A stretch of 64,000 nt of DNA from Acetobacterium woodii DSM 1030 (GTDB lineage: Bacteria; Bacillota; Clostridia; Eubacteriales; Eubacteriaceae): contig NC_016894.1 in the NCBI RefSeq assembly GCF_000247605.1, forward strand, positions 2,593,732 through 2,657,731, in the 5' to 3' direction. Shown piece after piece: positions 44,203 to 52,270 of this stretch. The notes beneath the pieces are model-generated. The model had not been told where the DNA came from. It ran no database searches and saw nothing but the letters and a program-made list of their open reading frames with translations. The translations under genes and the position numbers were made by a program. The first letter of the stretch is position 1. Each line of letters starts with the position of its first letter.

Positions 44203-44565
44203 ATGAAACTTAAGATTTATCCCTGCCCGGGACATTGCAATGTCAGCATGATGACCAAAACAGTTGCGCAATATTTTGGTATTATCGATGAAGAAAACAT
44301 TACGATTCTGCCGCATGTAAGTGCCAACATTCTCGATGAAATTGCCATGGCTGACGAAAACGAAAAATACATTGCTTTAAATGGCTGTCCATCTACCTGT
44401 GCTTCAATGGGTTATGAAGATATGGGTTATGAGCTGTATGAAGAAATTGTCATGACTCCCGATTACGATCTCAAGCACAACCAAAAATATGCCAATTTGG
44501 ATGATATTGATGAAGAAATCAGGCACGTCCAAGAATCGCTTGATAAAATTATTGCAGGTTGCTAA
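44203..44565 (+). CDS. Small DGC-type (putative zinc-binding) cysteine protein
   Basis: The 120-residue cytoplasmic protein has two Cys motifs: YPCPGHCNVS near the N-terminus and LNGCPSTCASMGY in the middle, plus a C-terminal Cys. The second motif resembles the DGCxxxCA signature of DGC-domain proteins encoded about 8 kb away (variant NGC here). The C-x3-C sites could bind Zn or an Fe-S cluster or carry persulfide; none is shown by sequence. It has its own promoter and terminator and is monocistronic. Confidence 0.7.
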   Translation: MKLKIYPCPGHCNVSMMTKTVAQYFGIIDEENITILPHVSANILDEIAMADENEKYIALNGCPSTCASMGYEDMGYELYEEIVMTPDYDLKHNQKYANLDDIDEEIRHVQESLDKIIAGC

Positions 44566-44595
44566 TTTTCTTATCTCTTAACTTTTTAGCACTCA

Positions 44596-44637
44596 AAAAG
44601 ACTGACGAAACACTGATTCCTTTCGTCAGTCTTTTCT
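44596..44637. terminator. Bidirectional terminator
   Basis: A perfect 15-bp stem AAAAGACTGACGAAA with a ten-base loop ends in TTTT on both strands. It serves the DGC gene and the convergent cation efflux gene. Confidence 0.93.
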
Positions 44638-44649
44638 ATTAAAAATCAA

Positions 44650-45561
44650 TTATACTTTAAACATCCGTTTATCATGACATTTATTGACCTCCGCTTGCAA
44701 AGTAACGTGAAAAATATTGTGGTATTCCTTAAGATAATTTTCGATTTTATCATAAATTATTTCGGCCTCCGACAAATTCATGTCTTCTAAATCGATATGC
44801 GCTTCAAAATAAATGGTTTTCTCATTAACCATCCACGAATGAACATGGTGAATGTTCTTCACCTTATCGATGCTTTCAATATCGGTTTTAATGGTATCGT
44901 AATCCAACGGCGCAGCAGATTGCATTAAAATATCAACTGTTTTCCTGATCACTTGCCAGGTTTCTTTAATAATATAAACGGATATTAGCATCGTAATCAG
45001 GGGATCGATCCAAATAACACCCCATAATTGAATCGCAATCCCGCCAATTAAAACGCCCACCGATGAAACCGTATCACTGATTAGATGAAGATAACTGGAT
45101 TTTATATTTAAATTTTCATGAGAATCGTGCTCTAAGATAAATACTGAAATAAAATTAGCGATCAATCCAATCGTTGCTACGACGATCATCAGGAATCCAT
45201 CAATCATTTCCGGTGATTGCCAGCGTTTAGCCGCTTCGACGATTAATACAATCGATAGTGCTAACAAGATTGATGTATTTACAAATGCGGATAGAATTTC
45301 AGCTCGTTTATACCCATAAGTCCGCTTTTGATCACTTGGTTTTTGTGCAATGCGATTAGCAAAATAGGATAAAGCAATGGCCATCGTATCGCTTAAATTA
45401 TGGATGGCATCCGATAATAATGCCAAACTGCCTGAAAGTAAACCACCTATTATTTCAGCCAGCGTAATGATGGCATTTAATACCGTCACCCAGAATATTT
45501 TTTTACCCGATAAGTTTGCTGTTGTCTGCGAATGATTATGCTGCTGTTCCTGTTTTACCAT
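44650..45561 (-). CDS. Cation diffusion facilitator (CzcD/ZnT-like)
   Basis: The 303-residue CDF exporter has six membrane helices. The metal-site motifs are LLSDAIHNLSDTMAIAL (HxxxD) in helix 2 and LHLISDTVSSVGVL (HxxxD) in helix 5, the pattern of Zn2+/Cd2+/Co2+ exporters. A short His-containing N-terminus (QEQQHNHSQ) and a C-terminal cytoplasmic ferredoxin-like domain (HHVHSWMVNEK) are present. It ends the arsR-MFS-CDF group. Confidence 0.93.
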   Translation of the reverse strand: MVKQEQQHNHSQTTANLSGKKIFWVTVLNAIITLAEIIGGLLSGSLALLSDAIHNLSDTMAIALSYFANRIAQKPSDQKRTYGYKRAEILSAFVNTSILLALSIVLIVEAAKRWQSPEMIDGFLMIVVATIGLIANFISVFILEHDSHENLNIKSSYLHLISDTVSSVGVLIGGIAIQLWGVIWIDPLITMLISVYIIKETWQVIRKTVDILMQSAAPLDYDTIKTDIESIDKVKNIHHVHSWMVNEKTIYFEAHIDLEDMNLSEAEIIYDKIENYLKEYHNIFHVTLQAEVNKCHDKRMFKV

Positions 45562-45631
45562 TTAAAGTTCCCTCCTTGCCAAAAATTCCTGAATCAAGTC
45601 AATGATATTAACCTCTTTAATGTTAATTATA

Positions 45632-46804
45632 TCATAATAATCCCTGTTTCTTTCTCATTTCGAATCGGGCAATAAAAACTGCTGCAATCATACTGATAAA
45701 AAAGAGGATGAAAGCCGAATTTAAATAAATTCTTGATAACCCGAAATTCTGTATCACAACAGCATTTACACTCGTACCCACGGCTCCGCCAACAAACATA
45801 TTAAAGGAGGCCAAAGACATTGCCGTTCCCCGCCTTTGGGGGAGTTTTTCTTGTACGGCGGTAATTAGTGTTGATTGTAAAAAAATAAAAGCAATACCAA
45901 ATCCCAAAAGTGCCAGCGCCAAAATCCCCACCTGAGTGAATGCTGACAATGCAAATAACGAAACGCCACCAATTATTCCTGCAAAAACGAGAAATCCGTT
46001 GCGTAATTTCATTCTAAGTGCCGGTGCGATTCGCCCCCCGACAACGGTTCCTACCCCAAACAAAGATAGGATTAACCCCACGATTAGCAAGTTGTAACCC
46101 GTTACCTCCTGAATCAGTTTTCCCGAGTAGGTAAAGCTGCCAAAGACACTAAATCCGACAAAAAAGATCACCACCACCAATCGCATAAACCGATAATTTG
46201 TCAATGGCTCTTGATACGCTTTAATAAAATTCAAATGATCGACGACTGGCTGATCCCGTTCAAGAATTTTTAGCATAATTATGGCCACAATCAATTCTGC
46301 GATCCCATAAGTCAGATAAACTAATCGCCACGATCCAAAATAAGCTAATGTTGCGCCTATTATCGTCGCCGTCGCACCACCCAAAAACATTAACCCCATT
46401 ACCTTGGCAATCGCTTTTTGGCGGCTCTGATTGTCAAAACTCTGGCCTACCAATGCTAAAGTTACCGGGAAAATGCCTGCTCCAAAAGCGCCGTTCATGG
46501 CTCGAAAAAAGAGCAGCGACGGTAAATTAAAAGAGAAGGCCCCCAACATACTAAAAATCGCCGTGCCGATTGCAGCAATGTTGATAATTTTAACCTTTCC
46601 ATAACGATCTGAAAGCGGACCAAAAATCAAAGTAAATAAGCCAAAAGCAAGCATATAAGCCGTCACCGACATCGCTGCCACACTAATTGTTAAATTCAAA
46701 TCACTGGCAATATTAATCAGCAACGGTGCTGCCGCGTAATTATCGCCATTCGCTAAAAAAGCCATTAATCCAAGAACCATAATCATTTTGTTTTTATCTT
46801 TCAT
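45632..46804 (-). CDS. Major facilitator superfamily exporter
   Basis: The 390-residue protein has about 12 membrane helices and the MFS motif A FGPLSDRYGKVKI between helices 2 and 3. The form suggests a drug:H+ antiporter (DHA1) type efflux pump. It lies between an ArsR repressor and a CDF metal exporter in the same direction, so metal or metalloid efflux is possible, but the substrate is unknown. An AGGAG site precedes the start. Confidence 0.9.
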   Translation of the reverse strand: MKDKNKMIMVLGLMAFLANGDNYAAAPLLINIASDLNLTISVAAMSVTAYMLAFGLFTLIFGPLSDRYGKVKIINIAAIGTAIFSMLGAFSFNLPSLLFFRAMNGAFGAGIFPVTLALVGQSFDNQSRQKAIAKVMGLMFLGGATATIIGATLAYFGSWRLVYLTYGIAELIVAIIMLKILERDQPVVDHLNFIKAYQEPLTNYRFMRLVVVIFFVGFSVFGSFTYSGKLIQEVTGYNLLIVGLILSLFGVGTVVGGRIAPALRMKLRNGFLVFAGIIGGVSLFALSAFTQVGILALALLGFGIAFIFLQSTLITAVQEKLPQRRGTAMSLASFNMFVGGAVGTSVNAVVIQNFGLSRIYLNSAFILFFISMIAAVFIARFEMRKKQGLL

Positions 46805-46891
46805 TCATAATCTCCTGTTACTTATTTTTTGTTGGATTATCGATAAACATCAATCCGTTATCCCTAAAAACGGATCTGCAGCCAATCTTTT

Positions 46892-47257
46892 TTATTCGAT
46901 CGTTTTTTTCTTAACTCTCATACAACACGGCGCCAATAATTTCTCATTGTCAGACTTTCTTTTTTGGTCGGCCATAAGCTGAGGATAATTTTCAAGGTTC
47001 TCTAAAATATCGTTAACTTCCCGTTTTAAAACATCATTTCCCGTTTTTAGTTTATATAATACAAACTTATCATTTTTTTCCGAGCTAACCAAATCCTGAT
47101 CTCTGAGTTTTGATAAGTTTTTCGAGATATTAGGTTGGGAAATTTCCAAGATATCACTCAGTTCACACACACATAACGCATTTCGTGCAAGCAGAATAAT
47201 CATTCGAAGTCTTGTTTCATCTGCTAGAATCTTATAAATATTTATTAACTGCTTCAT
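46892..47257 (-). CDS. ArsR/SmtB family metalloregulator
   Basis: The 121-residue winged-helix repressor has the ArsR-type metal motif ALCVCELSDIL in the helix before the recognition helix (ISQPNISKNLSKLRDQ), which in arsenic sensors provides Cys ligands. An additional Cys pair lies near the C-terminus (APCCMRVKKK). It heads the arsR-MFS-CDF group, with a 32-base inverted repeat upstream as candidate operator. Arsenite, Cd, Zn or Co are possible inducers. Confidence 0.9.
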   Translation of the reverse strand: MKQLINIYKILADETRLRMIILLARNALCVCELSDILEISQPNISKNLSKLRDQDLVSSEKNDKFVLYKLKTGNDVLKREVNDILENLENYPQLMADQKRKSDNEKLLAPCCMRVKKKTIE

Positions 47258-47287
47258 TACAACATCCTTTCATATATCTGCGTTTTT

Positions 47288-47319
47288 ATAATCATATGCT
47301 TATTTAGGCATATGATTAT
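47288..47319. promoter_or_regulatory. Candidate ArsR operator (12-8-12 inverted repeat)
   Basis: Perfect arms ATAATCATATGC and GCATATGATTAT are separated by eight bases, about 30 bases before the arsR start. ArsR/SmtB repressors bind such AT-rich dyads. Just upstream is a second palindrome ACTTGACA-T-TGTCAAGT (47332-47348) that contains a possible -35. Confidence 0.6.
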
Positions 47320-47360
47320 GTTATACCGATTACTTGACATTGTCAAGTAAATTTATTATA

Positions 47361-47402
47361 AAAAAACCGATTGAAGTCATTTTTGACTTCAATCGGTTTT
47401 TT
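47361..47402. terminator. Terminator of the ArsD-like gene
   Basis: A perfect 19-bp stem AAAAAACCGATTGAAGTCA with a four-base loop gives a T run on either strand. It lies about 100 bases after the arsD-like stop. Confidence 0.92.
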
Positions 47403-47504
47403 AAATATATTCCGGGAAAATCGGAATGCTTAAAACTGTTATAAAAACACATTTAAGCACTTTCACTTTATTGGCAATTCCACTTTAAAAACTTGTTATA
47501 ATTT

Positions 47505-47876
47505 TTAACAACAGTCTCCTCCGCAAAAGCTGCGGCTTGACATTTTTGCTTTCATTAACAACACAACTAGTTCTTCCTGAGTCATTCCCAACCAGGTAGC
47601 CAGCTCAAGATTTGAGGGATAAGTTCCATTTCGTTTGATTTCACCATCGACAACTGTTATTGGAAAAGCTAAAGCACTTTCATTTTTTAAGGCTTCATCG
47701 ACAATTTTATTAACTGTAAACATTTCTGGATTTTCAATCAATCCATAACGATGAATATTTTTTCCTTCCGCGACCAATGCTTTAATTATTGTCGCTATTC
47801 GCATCACTTCTGAATTACCACCACAACCTGCCCGTACATCTGTTAATTTCGAATCATATATTTCAATTGTATTCAT
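47505..47876 (-). CDS. ArsD-like metallochaperone without ArsA partner
   Basis: The 123-residue protein follows ArsD in length and fold: MNTIEIYD at the start, NPEMFTVNKIVDEAL, ALAFPITVVDGEIKRNGTYPSNLELATWLGM, and a C-terminal Cys motif FCGGDCC. ArsD normally passes As(III) to the ArsA ATPase through an N-terminal CC-x4-C site. Here only one of those Cys appears (RAGCGGN), and no arsA or arsB is in the window. It may be a regulator or a chaperone for another system. The second ATG is chosen, seven bases after GGAG. Confidence 0.85.
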   Translation of the reverse strand: MNTIEIYDSKLTDVRAGCGGNSEVMRIATIIKALVAEGKNIHRYGLIENPEMFTVNKIVDEALKNESALAFPITVVDGEIKRNGTYPSNLELATWLGMTQEELVVLLMKAKMSSRSFCGGDCC

Positions 47877-47926
47877 CTTCATTCTCCATTTTAAATTATT
47901 TTTGACACCCTAAGGTTTTAAGTCAC

Positions 47927-47942
47927 ATGAATATACATTCAT
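47927..47942. promoter_or_regulatory. Candidate ArsR operator upstream of arsD-like gene
   Basis: The perfect dyad ATGAAT-4-ATTCAT lies just downstream of the predicted promoter and resembles ArsR/SmtB operators. Either nearby ArsR protein could bind it. Confidence 0.5.
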
Positions 47943-48181
47943 ATTAGTATGATTCTAAAATAATCCTATTATTAACATTTGTCAAGACGTTGTGGTTCAA
48001 TTCAATTAATTTTGTGAAATAATTAAGATTTTAGCAACTCAAGATTGATATCCGCTTTCTATCCCACGTGGGCCTGAAGCACATCTCCCAATTGAGCTTG
48101 CAGCGACTCATAAATTCTATATAAATACACCTAAGTTTCATGTTTACACGCATTTTCAAATAACATTTTTCGTTAAATCAA
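47943..48181. other. Intergenic region between the two ars genes
   Basis: Besides the arsD promoter this stretch contains, on the minus strand near 48062-48130, a 23-codon frame reading YRIYESLQAQLGDVLQAHVG before a stop. Its composition looks protein-like but it has no ribosome-binding site. It may be a gene remnant; support is weak. Confidence 0.3.
47957..47985 (-). promoter_or_regulatory. Promoter of the ArsD-like gene
   Basis: TTGACA and TATTTT are separated by 17 bases on the minus strand, about 80 bases before the start codon. Confidence 0.6.
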
Positions 48182-48538
48182 CTAAAGTAGTGCTGTGATA
48201 TTATGGCAAGTAAGACCACTATTTTGATAATGTGTGAGTTTTTTTAACTCGTCAAGAAAAAAAGCTTCCCGATTTAATTCCGTTTCAAAAAGCGATATCA
48301 AAAAAGGGTGTTCCCGTAAAATCGACTCGTTTATTTTATAATAAATAAATTTATTTTGGCGTCGACTATCTAAAAATCCGATCTCCCCCATTAAACGTAA
48401 ATGTTTTGACAAATTTGATTGGGAAATTGTTAACAGATATTCCAATTCACAAACGCATAACTCTTGAATATAAAGCAGATTAAGAATTCGTAATCGATTT
48501 GTATCCGATAAAATCTTAAGCATTTCTCTGACTGTCAT
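48182..48538 (-). CDS. ArsR/SmtB family metalloregulator (second)
   Basis: The 118-residue winged-helix protein has the same Cys motif as the first ArsR, ELCVCELEYLLTISQSNLSKHLR, and a C-terminal Cys (SGLTCHN). It is the likely repressor of the ArsD-like gene downstream, though about 300 bases separate them. The start is the ATG nine bases after AGGAGAG; an ATG three codons earlier is too close to that site. Confidence 0.88.
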   Translation of the reverse strand: MTVREMLKILSDTNRLRILNLLYIQELCVCELEYLLTISQSNLSKHLRLMGEIGFLDSRRQNKFIYYKINESILREHPFLISLFETELNREAFFLDELKKLTHYQNSGLTCHNITALL

Positions 48539-48772
48539 TGTAATCATCTCTCCTATAAATAAAAAGCTTAGATAATTGCGAAATTAAAAAACATCGAACA
48601 ATGGTTGCTTTGGATGCAATTTTCACAAACAATTTTGTAACGTGTAGGCGAACCGTTCATCGAACTGTCCGCCGTACCGTGTAGAAATTGTTTCGTGCGA
48701 AACTGGGCCCAAAGCTCACGGCACTTTCGTAATTACCTAATAAAAAGCTAACTTCGATACCTGACCATTATG

Positions 48773-49591
48773 CTATTTCAATTTTTGTTCATTTTGTTTC
48801 ATTTCTTTTCGTGGTTTACCGGTAGCCTTATTTTTTATCATCAATATTTCTGCCATTATTGAAAATCCGACCTCTTCGGGCGACATATCACAAATGTCTA
48901 ATCCCACCGGTGAATGAACCTGTTCGAGAGCCGCCTGGCTAATGCCTTCAGCTTCTAGTTGTTTATACATTTCTTTCGTTTTCTTAACACTACCAAGCAT
49001 TCCAACATAGGCAAAATTCTTCTGCAGCGCACCTTTAAGCGCCGATTTATCCTGTGTATGTGTTGATGCACAACATAAATAATAGGCGCCATCAGGAATT
49101 TCAGACGCTAAAATACCCGTTTCAAAGTTTTCACATGAAATGAAACGATCCGCCAAGGCAATCTGATCCTCGATTTGTCCCGGCTCTCGCATATCTAAAA
49201 GAATCGTTTCAAAGTGCAGCAGTTTGGCCAGACGAAGCACCGCACTGCCAACATGTCCAGCGTTGCAAACCACCAGCTGCAATGCCGGTCGAACCACATC
49301 AACATACAAGGTGACCTTAAAGGTACAACCTAATCCTGCCGCTTCATAGGTTGGGATGTGTTCGTATTGCTTTAAAAAACTCGTTCCTTTTTTAACCGCA
49401 ATTTTAGCTTCTTCAATCGCCTGACGTTCAAATTCACCACCACCAACGGTTCCCATGATTGTACCGTCTTCAAGAATCAACATTTTCTTGCCAACCTTAC
49501 AAGGCGATGTCCCCTCCGTTGCCACAACGGTTAATAACGCATATGAAATACCCGCTTTTTTAGCTCTTAACTGTTCGTTTAAAATTTCCAT
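48773..49591 (-). CDS. XdhC/CoxF family molybdoenzyme maturation protein
   Basis: The 272-residue protein has the XdhC layout: an N-terminal domain with GTSPCKVGKKMLILEDGTIMGTVGGGEFE and a C-terminal Rossmann domain with VVCNAGHVGSAVLRLAKLL and the end segment SPVGLDICDMSPEEVGFSIMAEIL. XdhC binds Moco, receives sulfur through a cysteine desulfurase and inserts sulfurated cofactor into xanthine dehydrogenase-type enzymes. A cysteine desulfurase gene lies divergently upstream, fitting that role. No molybdenum hydroxylase is in the window. I chose the ATG after AAAGGA; an upstream in-frame start would add 11 residues. Confidence 0.87.
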   Translation of the reverse strand: MEILNEQLRAKKAGISYALLTVVATEGTSPCKVGKKMLILEDGTIMGTVGGGEFERQAIEEAKIAVKKGTSFLKQYEHIPTYEAAGLGCTFKVTLYVDVVRPALQLVVCNAGHVGSAVLRLAKLLHFETILLDMREPGQIEDQIALADRFISCENFETGILASEIPDGAYYLCCASTHTQDKSALKGALQKNFAYVGMLGSVKKTKEMYKQLEAEGISQAALEQVHSPVGLDICDMSPEEVGFSIMAEILMIKNKATGKPRKEMKQNEQKLK

Positions 49592-49673
49592 AATCGTCCT
49601 TTCAAAATAAATATAATCGGTCATTGTGAAACTGCCCTATGCTTTATATCCAATTTTGCTCGAAACAAATTTG

Positions 49674-49816
49674 CTAGGTATTAATAAGCTCGTCAGTATC
49701 AAGCACTTCTTCTTTAATCAAATTTAGTGCTGTCATGGCGAACACATGAATATAAAATCATCTGTTTTAATTAAACGATAAGCTAAATTAAGGGCTTCGT
49801 CAAGTATTATCTTGAT
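49674..49816 (-). pseudogene. Possible degraded gene fragment
   Basis: Two abutting minus-strand frames overlap at ATGA: the first reads IKIILDEALNLAYRLIKT and continues DDFIFMCSP before its stop, the second MTALNLIKEEVLDTDELINT. Together they look like about 47 residues of ordinary protein interrupted by a frameshift, without a proper start. No family was recognised. It may also be chance. Confidence 0.3.
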
Positions 49817-50012
49817 CTAAATTTAGCAACCGCAACAGGCGTTATTAAACTCGCCATTTATTGTTTATGTTTGAAAACAACTTGTTCAAATTTTTATTGT
49901 TTTACAAAATTAATCTTCCCCAACCTAAAATAATCGCTCATTAATTGTCTTGATTTTAACTATTTTATCATCATTCCGGTTTATTGCAGCGAAATTCTAC
50001 CTGTTAATTCGA

Positions 50013-50041
50013 TTGACGTAATTATTTTTAGGGTCTATTAT
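50013..50041 (+). promoter_or_regulatory. Promoter of the cysteine desulfurase gene
   Basis: TTGACG and TATTAT are separated by 17 bases on the plus strand, about 45 bases before the start codon. Confidence 0.65.
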
Positions 50042-50087
50042 AAAAGTAACTAAGGATATTCTTATTTGGTTATAAAAGGAGATACAA

Positions 50088-51239
50088 ATGGATGTTTATT
50101 TAGATAATGCTGCTACAACTTTTCCCAAACCATTAGCTGTTCCCCAAGCAATTTATGATTATATTATAAACAATGGCGGAACATCCGGGCGCGGCTCCTA
50201 CGAAAAAGCAATCCTCGCTGATGGACTTGTTTACCAGACCCGTCGAACGCTTGCTAAACTTTTTAACCATGCTGATCCTAAAACCGTTGTTTTTACCGCT
50301 TCTGTCACCGAAGCTCTCAATCTAGCCTTAACCGGAATTTTAAAGCCCGGAGACCATGTTGTTACCAGTTCATTGGAGCATAATGCGGTATGGCGCTGCT
50401 TAAAAACAATGGAGCGTGATATTGGCATTTCGATTTCAATTGTTCCAGCTACACCAGATGGTGAAACGTCAAGCGAAGATGTCAAAAAAGCCATTACCCC
50501 TAAAACACGCTTGATCGTTTTTACTCACGCCTCAAATGTTTTAGGTACCATCCAGCCAATCGCCGCCATCGGCGCTCTAGCTAAAGAAAATAACATCCTA
50601 TTTCTTGTTGATGCTGCTCAAACAGCTGGCGTTCTCCCCATCGATGTCCAAGCTCAAAAGATTGATCTGTTAGCTTTCACCGGACATAAAAGCTTGCTTG
50701 GTCCGATGGGAACCGGCGGGTTGGTTGTTAACTGTGATGTTCCGATTAAACCGCTAATTTCAGGTGGAACTGGCGGTGACTCAGCCTATGAATATCAACC
50801 CGATTATTATCCCAATCACCTTGAAGCCGGGACTATGAATGTCAGCGGTATTATTGGCCTGAAAGCCGCTTTAGACTTTTTAAATGCCGAAGGTATCGCA
50901 AATATCCGCAATAAAGAGGATCAACTCATGAACTACGCTCTGGAAGCTTTACAAACGGTCCCGGGGATTGAGTTATACGGACCTCAAAATGCTGCTAAAA
51001 CAGTAGGAGTCATCCCCTTTAACCTGATTAATCACGCTCCCGAAGAAATCGCTTTTTTTCTGGATCAGCAATGTCATGTAATGATCCGTTCTGGTTTACA
51101 TTGTGCTCCCAGCGCACACCGACTAATTGGCACGATTTCACGGGGCACCTGTCGTATCGGCATTGGATATTTTAATGATCCCTCGCATATCGATGCTTTA
51201 ATTAATGGTTTAAACGCATATATAAAGGAGAATAAATAA
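50088..51239 (+). CDS. Cysteine desulfurase (class V aminotransferase, SufS/CsdA-like)
   Basis: The 383-residue PLP enzyme releases sulfur from cysteine (or selenium from selenocysteine) as an enzyme persulfide. It starts VYLDNAATTFPKP, has NNGGTSGRGSYEKA, the PLP-phosphate region, VDAAQTAGVLPIDV with the cofactor Asp, the Schiff-base Lys in LLAFTGHKSLLGPMG, and the catalytic Cys in IRSGLHCAPSAHR (type II context). It is divergent from xdhC and overlaps the next gene (TAATG), so it may feed sulfur to Moco or to the neighbouring cysteine-rich proteins. Confidence 0.93.
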   Translation: MDVYLDNAATTFPKPLAVPQAIYDYIINNGGTSGRGSYEKAILADGLVYQTRRTLAKLFNHADPKTVVFTASVTEALNLALTGILKPGDHVVTSSLEHNAVWRCLKTMERDIGISISIVPATPDGETSSEDVKKAITPKTRLIVFTHASNVLGTIQPIAAIGALAKENNILFLVDAAQTAGVLPIDVQAQKIDLLAFTGHKSLLGPMGTGGLVVNCDVPIKPLISGGTGGDSAYEYQPDYYPNHLEAGTMNVSGIIGLKAALDFLNAEGIANIRNKEDQLMNYALEALQTVPGIELYGPQNAAKTVGVIPFNLINHAPEEIAFFLDQQCHVMIRSGLHCAPSAHRLIGTISRGTCRIGIGYFNDPSHIDALINGLNAYIKENK

Positions 51240-51781
51240 TGTATTTAGCAACAATTAGTCTTATTTACATCAAACCTTGCACAACTGGCGGCGGACGGAT
51301 AAAATTTCGGGCAAAACTTAGTAACCCGGTTCCCGAAATAATGCCGTATCTCAATACGGTCATCAAAACTGGTCTCTATATTCCTGCGGCAAAAACATTT
51401 ACCTATAAGATTGGCAGTCATATTATTAATATCCACGACGATGATTTGACTTGTACGCAATTAACAAATGAAGCAGAATGTTATGAAATGATCGACCACA
51501 TTTATGATTTGATTAATGATACCTGGGAAAAAAGAGCCTCAATTACACCAAATGAAGAAACCCGGGACCGTCCCAGTGCGATTCAGCTTTATAAACTGCT
51601 GCCTAAAAAGATTGGCTGTAAAGCTTGTGGTCAAGGTTCATGTATGGCTTTTGCCTCAAAACTCATTTTAGGAAGCTGCCGACTGAATCAGTGTCCGGTA
51701 ATCAAGGAAGAAGCCTACGCCCCTAATTATTTTAGCCTGGAATCGCATCTACAATTATTGGGTTATGAAACCGATGAATGA
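51239..51781 (+). CDS. Small Fe-S protein with corrinoid-protein-type cluster domain
   Basis: The 180-residue protein has an unassigned N-terminal part (residues 1-110) and a C-terminal cluster domain LPKKIGCKACGQGSCMAFA with CRLNQCPVI. The four Cys are spaced like the [4Fe-4S] domain at the N-terminus of the acetyl-CoA synthase corrinoid subunit AcsC and related proteins. It starts within the stop of the cysteine desulfurase gene, so the two are co-translated. A role as redox or sulfur partner of the desulfurase is likely by context but unproven. Confidence 0.72.
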   Translation: MYLATISLIYIKPCTTGGGRIKFRAKLSNPVPEIMPYLNTVIKTGLYIPAAKTFTYKIGSHIINIHDDDLTCTQLTNEAECYEMIDHIYDLINDTWEKRASITPNEETRDRPSAIQLYKLLPKKIGCKACGQGSCMAFASKLILGSCRLNQCPVIKEEAYAPNYFSLESHLQLLGYETDE

Positions 51782-51801
51782 TCAGCGCAAAAATCAGTAT
51801 C

Positions 51802-51846
51802 AAAAAAGACATATTTCCGATCACAATCAGGAGCTATGTCTTTTTT
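51802..51846. terminator. Bidirectional terminator
   Basis: The 12-bp perfect stem AAAAAAGACATA/TATGTCTTTTTT with a 21-base loop lies between the Fe-S protein gene and the convergent DGC operon. Confidence 0.88.
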
Positions 51847-51859
51847 ATTGGCACGATAA

Positions 51860-52270
51860 TTATGATTGTTGCGCTTCAATGTCATCGTATATTTTACAGA
51901 TTTCGGCGGCTGTCTTGTTTACCAATTCTAAATGTTCGGCAGTCAGATAACGGGTCGACAACGGATTCCCCAAAGCTGCTTCTAAGCCAATGATTTGAGC
52001 AATATCAACACTGCCGGCAACCGCATTACTATATTTTTCAATCGCTCGTTTGGCGCAACATTTCGAACATCCATCCACGGCAATGGTCGGATATTTTTCG
52101 GCAAACTCCCGTTCCCCACCATCTCCGGCAATAAAAAGTGGTAAACATAACGTCGTGGTCGTTCCCGGTCGCAGTTCTTCCATCGTTTTTCTCACGGCAA
52201 GTCGGGAAATTGTTCCACCCAGACATTCTTCGCCGCTACAGGCGATCACACCAATTTTATTTGTTGACAT
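51860..52270 (-). CDS. DGC-domain putative zinc-binding protein (third in operon order)
   Basis: The 136-residue protein belongs to the DGC group annotated putative zinc-binding. It has an N-terminal motif IACSGEECLGGTISRLAV, a central Cys in LCLPLF, and the signature VDGCSKCCAKRAI at about residues 66-76. The Cys set (11, 16, 42, 68, 71, 72) suits a metal or cluster site or a persulfide relay. It starts right after the preceding DGC gene stop, without a gap, and ends the operon. It may be a paralogue of its two neighbours. Confidence 0.82.
   Translation of the reverse strand: MSTNKIGVIACSGEECLGGTISRLAVRKTMEELRPGTTTTLCLPLFIAGDGGEREFAEKYPTIAVDGCSKCCAKRAIEKYSNAVAGSVDIAQIIGLEAALGNPLSTRYLTAEHLELVNKTAAEICKIYDDIEAQQS

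Larger units (their letters stand above)
49592..50087. other. Divergent intergenic region with coding-like remnants
   Basis: This 496-base region carries the cysteine desulfurase promoter (listed) and, on the minus strand, broken coding-like frames between about 49674 and 49860. One short frame ends NNACCGC before a stop. I cannot name a source gene. Confidence 0.4.

Noticed and set aside
48062-48130. Short frame YRIYESLQAQLGDVLQAHVG
   Set aside because: Only 23 codons, no ribosome-binding site and no family recognised; noted in the intergenic entry only.
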